Assembly (NCBI GenBank): GCA_024811115.1
Contig: JAKOGH010000002.1
Span: forward strand, 310,001-374,000
DNA from: Terana coerulea
Taxonomy: Eukaryota; Basidiomycota; Agaricomycetes; Polyporales; Phanerochaetaceae
Direction: 5' to 3'
Length of the DNA stretch: 64,000 nucleotides
The position numbers and the translations under genes were made by a program. Shown here piece after piece: positions 58,463 through 64,000 of the stretch. The notes under the pieces are model-generated. The model was not told the DNA's origin, did not search any database, and saw only the letters and a program-made list of their open reading frames with translations. Every line of letters starts with the position of its first letter. Within the stretch, counting starts at the first letter, position 1.

Positions 58463-59179
58463 CTACTTGAGATCTTCCTGAACTAGAGCCAGGATCATTC
58501 TAAAATAGCAGGAAGTTCAGATTAGACAGGTCAAGCAACACAGCAGATTGGCTACGCACCGGTACAGGTAGTAGAAGAAACTGAGCAGGTAGAAGCCCAG
58601 CTTGAAGAACACCTCGTTCTTCTGCGGGGCCCATCGTCCTGAAGATTTCGGTCGCGTCATACATGTGGTTCCCCTTGAGCAACCTACAGAAGGGGAACAT
58701 AAGCCATTGTACTTGACACAGTATCAGGAGCGTACTTGTTGGCGTTGAATGCGATTAGCGGCAAATTGAATAGGAAAGCAATCCATTGACCGGAGAGCAG
58801 GAAGAGCAGTGATAAGAAAGCGTGGGCGGCGCCTTCGGGTAGCACAAACTGCACATTACTCAGCTCAAACACGAAGGATCAAAGAGGACGGAGTAACGCA
58901 CTTTGTTCATCTTGTTACAGAAGTCTATTGGGTTTATGTAGTCGGTCTCCAGGTCGGAGAACATGATTATCTGCACACCAACCGCACAAATCATCAGCTC
59001 TGTCTCAGTAACAACAGAAAGAGCGACTCACACAAAACACGGAGGTAAACATTAAACCGGCCACCCAGAGCACGGCAAAGAGGAACAAGAACCATCCTAC
59101 ACACGCATCATCCAAAACATAGTGTTGAGCATGCCGTGTTGCGTGTTAAAACGTAACAAAAGAACCACGTACCACCCAT
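58463..59179 (-). CDS. Erv14/cornichon ER cargo receptor, copy 2
   Basis: Small ER membrane protein that loads transmembrane cargo into COPII vesicles. The exon chain from ATG 59177-59179 gives MGGWFLFLFAVLWVAG, then [58 protein letters not shown] and [13 protein letters not shown]. The end is [20 protein letters not shown] and the stop lies at 58463-58465. The N-P-I-D and YDATEIFR motifs define the family. It is the diverged second copy of the gene just upstream at 59820. One extra G in GGGG (58626-58629, plus strand) breaks the frame after RTMGP; with three bases the conserved [16 protein letters not shown] follows. Confidence 0.88.
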
Positions 59180-59819
59180 TTTTGCAACTCAAGCACGAAA
59201 GCGATCAGGGATACAAAGCAGTGAGAGACCAAGAAAGCAGGATGGCAGGGTAGATGGTGGTACAGAGCCAGGGACTGAGGTGGAGGCCGTCAGCCGCGTC
59301 ACGGCGGAAAGGCACACGATGAACCCACATAACCGCGTAACGCCCGCCTCTCACATGACTTGGCGTCGGGATCACTGCATGGCAAGCCGCCGCCAGAGAC
59401 GCGACCAAGAACCCAAGGAATTGCGCCAGGTAAAGTACGGGAGAGGAAAGGGGCATAAAAATACATAGCGAGGATCTACAGTCTATACACTTCATAGCTG
59501 AATTACGCAGGCCTAGCAGCCGGCCAGATGCTCAAGCTTCAAGCTTCAAGTACCACCTTCACCGGCATTGCTAAACGCAGTACTTAAGAACGCTTCCAAA
59601 GGCTGAACGGTACGTAGTATTGCAATACAGTCATGATAAAAAAGCGCGAAGAAAACATTGCAAATGACAGCGAAGATTCCGATAGATCATGAGCGTCCGT
59701 CCGCCAGTCCGCCTGAAATCACCTTCTACCCATAGTCCAGGAGCATAGACCACAACACATCCACGTGCATGCCTAGTCCGCATACAGAAAATCGAATTGC
59801 CACGTAGGGGAGCCTTTGT

Positions 59820-60528
59820 CTAGTCACCTTCAGCAATGAGAGCGAGGATCATGCTGAGACGGCTCCAGTCAGCTTCATTGAGACAACGATACCTAGCGAA
59901 TAGACGTACCGGTAGAGGTAGTAGAAGAAGCTAAGCAGGTAGAATCCCAGCTTTATGAAGCTCTCCTTCTTGTGATTTGGTAGTGTACGGAAGATTTCTG
60001 TTGCATCGTACATGTGGTTCGCTAACCGGATTCTAATTGAGCACGTAAGCATGATTGTTCTATGTCTTCGCGCAAACATGGAGGGACGTACTTGTTGATG
60101 TTAAATGCCAGTAGAGGTGCGTTGAGAAGGAATGCCATCCACTGTCCCGACAGTAGGAACAGCAGAGTGAGGAATGCGTGCGCAATATGTTCTGGCAGCA
60201 CAAACTACAGTGTACAGTCAGCAACAATCCCCTCTCATAGAGTGAGACACAGCGCACCTGATTGAGCTTGTTGCAAAGGTCGATGGGATTTATGTAGTCG
60301 CATTCCAGGTCGGAGAACATGATAATCTAAAGCGTCATATCTCGTACGTCAATGTTTCTAGCCAGTGTACGAAAAGGCCTGCCACGTACGAAGAAGACCA
60401 TTGTAAACAGCAAGCCCGCGGCCATAAGAACCGCGAAGAGGAACAACCATCCTACGGAAGAACACGAGGATAAGCGTACAATTCCTGCGGATACGTGGTA
60501 GTGTCCTGTATGCACCTGCTCCGCCCAT
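59820..60528 (-). CDS. ERV14: Erv14/cornichon ER cargo receptor, copy 1
   Basis: Exon chain from ATG 60526-60528 to TAG 59820-59822, about 140 residues and three or four membrane segments. [20 protein letters not shown] is followed by [57 protein letters not shown] and [20 protein letters not shown]. The end is [14 protein letters not shown]. It is closer to the yeast Erv14 consensus than copy 2 and needs no frame correction. Exon borders are at the same places in both copies, so they arose by tandem gene duplication. It acts in the ER-Golgi early secretory pathway. Confidence 0.93.
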
Positions 60529-60972
60529 TGTGGTACGTTAACGAGATCGTGAAGGTGATGTGCGCGTGGAAGTCCTTGAGTCGAAGTCAAGGTCGAAGTC
60601 CCTGACGACGAGTCTTTAGGGAGGGGGAATTGGGGACAAATATGTAGCCAGGTAGCAAGCAACCTCTAACTGGTGCAGTCCAGCCGCGCCGTCAGTGACG
60701 TTACACGCGTCACTAGCACGCATATCACGCAGTCACGCGTGACCAGGAGCCTCGAGGCAGATCGGTGAGACGAGAGCAGAGTTGGTATAACATTCGACAT
60801 CGAGAGTTGCGATAAGATACGAAGGAGTAGGGAGACATACAATAGGAACTGGGTAGCAGACAGCGCAAGACCAACGTAAACACATAGCATGGATATCACT
60901 CGTATACAAATTGAAAGGAGCAAGGTTGCCGTTTGAGAGGAGCCGTATGAGTAGAGATTTGTGACCAGACAA

Positions 60973-61988
60973 CTAGTCGAGGTCCATTCGCGCTGCGCCG
61001 CCCCGCCTGCGTCCACGTCCACGGCCCCGCCCGCCACGCTGTGGGCGCTGCGTGTATTCGCGAGGGTTGGCTCCCGGCGGAGCGAGGAGGACAGTCGCAC
61101 GGGAGTCCTGCGCGAGAATCTCATCAGAGCGAAGCTTTCTGCGTGGCAATAACAAGTCAAATCAAGAGCTTTCTTGAACGGAGAATGAATGCTCACGATC
61201 CACCAGAGGACGTTGAGTCGCCCATCAAGGCGTCCACACTGTCGTCCACGACTGCCGCGCTAATCCTACCCGAAAGCGTAGAGTTCACGCCACCCACTAC
61301 CTTCACCTGCAGTATCCTGCCATCTGCAGGTTGACCGTTAAACTTGCTCACGGCCGCCGATGCGTCCTTCTCGTTCTTGAAGGTCAGACGCACGACGACT
61401 TGCGGCAGCAGTGCCCTGACAGTGCCGTGCCTCGTGATCGGGCCACACCGCTTGAAGATAGCCTAAGCACCACAGTGAATACCTTGCAAGATACATCGAA
61501 GAGAGGCCAGGAGGATTACCTCGACGTCCTCCGAAGTCGTCCCATGCGCCAACCCTGAGACTTCCACCACGTTTCCTATCCCACTCGACCCCGCACCCTT
61601 GATCGCCAGCCCCTGCGCCTCCCTCAGCGCCCTGTCCGCGCCTGACAGGTTAATTTTCGGCACCGCCGACGTGTTGCCTAGGCGTGCGCTGAGCGAGTTC
61701 GAACTCTCATACATGTCGTGCTTCCAAGCGCCGTTGACGTCGCCCTTGGGCACCTTCGGGCTACGAGCCTGCGCACCGCCCCGCACGCACCACAGACACA
61801 CAGCAGAAGCGACATCGACCGTTCACAGTTCACGAGGGAAAGAGAGACGAAGGTGAGGACGCGGACGGCCGCACGAGGACAAGAGGTTGGCGCACGTATG
61901 GGGATGCTGCTCCTCCGCGGTTGCCCTTGTTGCGGACGGGCCCCACCGAGGGCGCGTCGATGTTCATGCGTTCGAGCAGAGAAGCCAT
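60973..61988 (-). CDS. ALY/REF (Yra1/Mlo3)-type mRNA export RNA-binding protein
   Basis: Start ATG 61986-61988 (MASLLERMNIDAPSVGP). After an intron of about 125 nt come the variable segment, then an RRM: NVVEVSGLAHGTTSEDVE is RNP2-like, AIFKRCGPI and VVVRLTFKNEKDASAAVSKF fill the RNP1 position, and GRILQVKVV ends the domain. The C-terminus has ALMGDSTSSGGSK, DEILAQDSRATVLL and an Arg/Gly-rich tail RGGRGRGRGRRRGG ending in ARMDLD, the family's C-terminal UAP56-binding box. These proteins join TREX to nuclear mRNA and hand it to the export receptor. The overall layout (short N-terminal box, RGG, RRM, RGG, C-terminal box) fits REF proteins, though the N-terminal half is longer and the RRM divergent. 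The nuclear role is from family knowledge. Confidence 0.83.
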
Positions 61989-62323
61989 GTTGAGTTTTGA
62001 GCGTGTGTGGGAGTGCTGGGGAGGTTGGCGAAGAGAGCGAAGTGGCAAGGCAGAACGAGATGTCCCCGTCAGTGAAGGCGGAGCGAAAGAGATCACAGCC
62101 GCGTTTGTTTTACTTGTTGTGTGCTCAGCGTCTAATCCACGTGAACGTCACCGCCACAGCTGGGCAGCTTCTACTTCTCGTGGGCACTGGGCAGTCGTTG
62201 CTGTGCGTCGTACACTATCCGCATATCTGGAGCGTGTGATTGTGTACGTGTAGCCAGAAATACCGTGTAAGTAATACATGTCCAAATGTCCTAATGAAAG
62301 TGGCACAGTTATGATTTAATATC

Positions 62324-64000
62324 TTACAGCTTCGCTTTGACGGGTTTCGTTGCAAGCAGTTCTTCCTTTGCCCGTTCTCGCAATTCGCGTCGCAGGATTT
62401 TGCCCGCCGCACTGCGGCAAAAGAAGGATTAGCTGCGAGGAAGCATATGCGATACAAATACCGTACCTTTTCGGTATTGCGCTTGTGAGGACCACTCCGC
62501 CGCGCAAGAATTTATGCTGGGCGACGCGACTCTTTATCCACTCCTGCACGGACAGCTCAAACGCCTTGATTTCGTCAGGGCTTAGACTACTCAGACTCTT
62601 GTGCACAACATAAGCTCTGCAAGCAAGCGTTGGATTGACTGGTAGAAATCATTTGAGGCGTTTGCACTGACCTTGGTAGCTCCGTAGCTTTCTCCTCCGA
62701 GTCAATGCCAATCACGGCAACGTCGACTATCTCCGGGTGCTGCAGAAGTACGCTTTCGAGCTCGGCAGGTGGCACTACACACCTTTAGTACCTGTGTGTA
62801 CCGTATGGATTTGGGGCACTCACCTTGGAAACCCTTGTACTTGATCAACTCTTTCCGTCTATCTACGATTTTGTAATAGCCTTCCTCGTCGATGATAGCA
62901 ACATCACCGGTCTTGAACCACCCATCTGGAGTGATGGAGTTGGTAGTAGCCTCTGGGTTATTCAAATATCCCTATACACTAGTCGGTCACTGAACTATAA
63001 ACAAAAGGTCACGACGCATACCTTCATGATGGTAGGACCGCGAAGCCAAAGTTCTCCGGCTTCACCTACAGCCGCTTCTTGGGTGTCCTCGATGACGAGA
63101 CGAGCCTCGAGATTCGGCAGAAGCGGCCCAATAAAGCCGACTTTGCGAATCGTGTCACTCGCAGGCAGGATATGGGACGTTGGCGACGTCTCTGTCAAAC
63201 CGTAGCCTAAATCCCTGCATAAGCTACGGACTACTTCAATCACAGTAGCTGAACATACCTTGTATAATCGCAACATCTGCGCCCAGCGTTTTCAGACGGT
63301 TCCTTAGGGCGTTTACCAGTGGGGCACCTAACGGCGCGGCGCCGGACAACAGGACCCGCAGAGACTTCATGCTATATTGCGCAACAGCTGAAACGCGGGT
63401 GAGACGGATCAAATATGGCGGGAGCTCGCCACGTACCTGGGTGGTGGGTGAAGAGCAGGCACATGGGCGGCACGACGAGCATCTGGGTAATGCTGTACTT
63501 CTCGATCCACCTGCACGCGTCTACCGGGTCGAACTTCTGCATTATGACTACGGGCATCCCGCGGCAGAATGGGAAATGGAGGAGCTTGATGGCACCTGTG
63601 GGTGTTTATTAAGAAAGCAAGACCAGCGGGGCTGTTTTAAGACGGACCGTAAATGTGATAGAACGGCAGCGCGCCGAGCATTGTCGGGTTTGATTCACCT
63701 AGAGTCGGGTACGACGCATCGACCATAGACAACAACGCTGTGAGATTCCGGTGCGTGGTCTGAGCCCGTCAGTTTTTGAAGTGCCCATAAGCCGACAACT
63801 TACCTCGACGCCTTTGGGCTTTCCGGTAGTACCGGACGAGTAACACAGAAGGGCCGTCTCGTTGGCCAACTCCCCAGGGAACTTCTCCTCTTCCGCAAGA
63901 CTTCCCTTTCCAAGGAGGTCCTGAAGCCGAATGTAGTCGTTCGAGCCTGGAGAAGGGCAAGGCCAATCCGCCAAGATGATATGGCGCTTGGCGGTGGTGA
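62324..64000 (-). CDS. AMP-binding CoA ligase, 4-coumarate/aryl-CoA ligase type (5' truncated)
   Basis: Runs off the right edge, so the N-terminus is missing. Adenylation motifs in order are [16 protein letters not shown] (phosphate loop, about 63830), [21 protein letters not shown] (63190), [59 protein letters not shown] and finally [10 protein letters not shown], which holds the catalytic Lys of the small domain. The order and spacing match plant 4CL and fungal aryl/acyl-CoA ligases. The C-terminus is VKAKL; AKL is a PTS1 variant, so the enzyme is probably peroxisomal, like fungal phenylacetyl-CoA and fatty-acyl ligases. It converts an aromatic or medium-chain acid to its CoA thioester using ATP. 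No frame break was seen in the visible exons. Confidence 0.92.

Noticed and set aside
1..64000. CRISPR arrays, operons, Shine-Dalgarno sites, attachment sites
   Set aside because: Spliced genes, fungal protein families and eukaryotic transposons show this is nuclear fungal DNA; the repeats present are not spacer-separated palindromic units.

Overview
This window looks like nuclear DNA of a basidiomycete fungus, probably an Agaricomycete. Genes are dense and split by many GT-AG introns of about 50-60 nt. Coding regions are GC-rich, and several genes have a TATA box 65-100 bp upstream. The gene set is fungal: phenylalanine ammonia-lyase, a mitochondrial arginine-type carbamoyl-phosphate synthase, Erv14-type cargo receptors, GH35 beta-galactosidase and chromodomain Gypsy retrotransposons. 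The left and right thirds are gene-bearing. Between about 17.1 and 27.7 kb lies an AT-rich, gene-free transposon island.

Layout. 0-4 kb, minus strand: an eIF4G-like MIF4G protein and a UPF0696/BLES03 protein. 6.1-8.7 kb, minus: phenylalanine ammonia-lyase (PAL). 12-12.8 kb, plus: the rRNA-processing nuclease FCF1. 14.6-16.4 kb, plus: a sarcosine/pipecolate-oxidase-type flavoenzyme. 17.1-27.7 kb: a degenerate ~160-bp satellite, a tRNA-like relic, a stop-riddled Gypsy chromoelement with a 925-bp hAT-type element nested in it, LTR-like repeats and a short inverted-repeat element. 28.8-30.1 kb, minus: a microbial-type PARG protein. 30.6-33 kb, plus: a membrane protein with a 671-bp transposon inside one intron. 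33.7-37.5 kb, plus: carbamoyl-phosphate synthase large subunit. 40.5-45.9 kb, plus: two more members of the same membrane-protein family. 46.3-48.9 kb, minus: an MFS permease. 50-54 kb, plus: GH35 beta-galactosidase. 54.5-55.6 kb, plus: an N-acetylglucosamine-kinase-like ATPase. 56.2-64 kb, minus: a cupin with an internal stop, a GNAT-like protein, two tandem Erv14/cornichon genes, an ALY/Yra1-type RNA-binding protein and an aryl/acyl-CoA ligase cut by the window edge.

Functional links are loose, as is usual for a eukaryotic chromosome. PAL makes cinnamate, and the 4-coumarate-CoA-ligase-like enzyme about 54 kb away could activate such acids, but nothing suggests a cluster. FCF1, MIF4G and ALY are housekeeping RNA and translation factors. 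The three membrane-protein paralogues are the most promising undescribed family here.

Quality note. At least eleven otherwise convincing exons are broken by a single-base length difference inside a short homopolymer. This points to consensus errors in the underlying assembly more than to real pseudogenes, so reading frames here need read-level verification. The long stretches reported as holding no gene were scanned by eye only; they may contain divergent multi-exon genes that I could not recognise.
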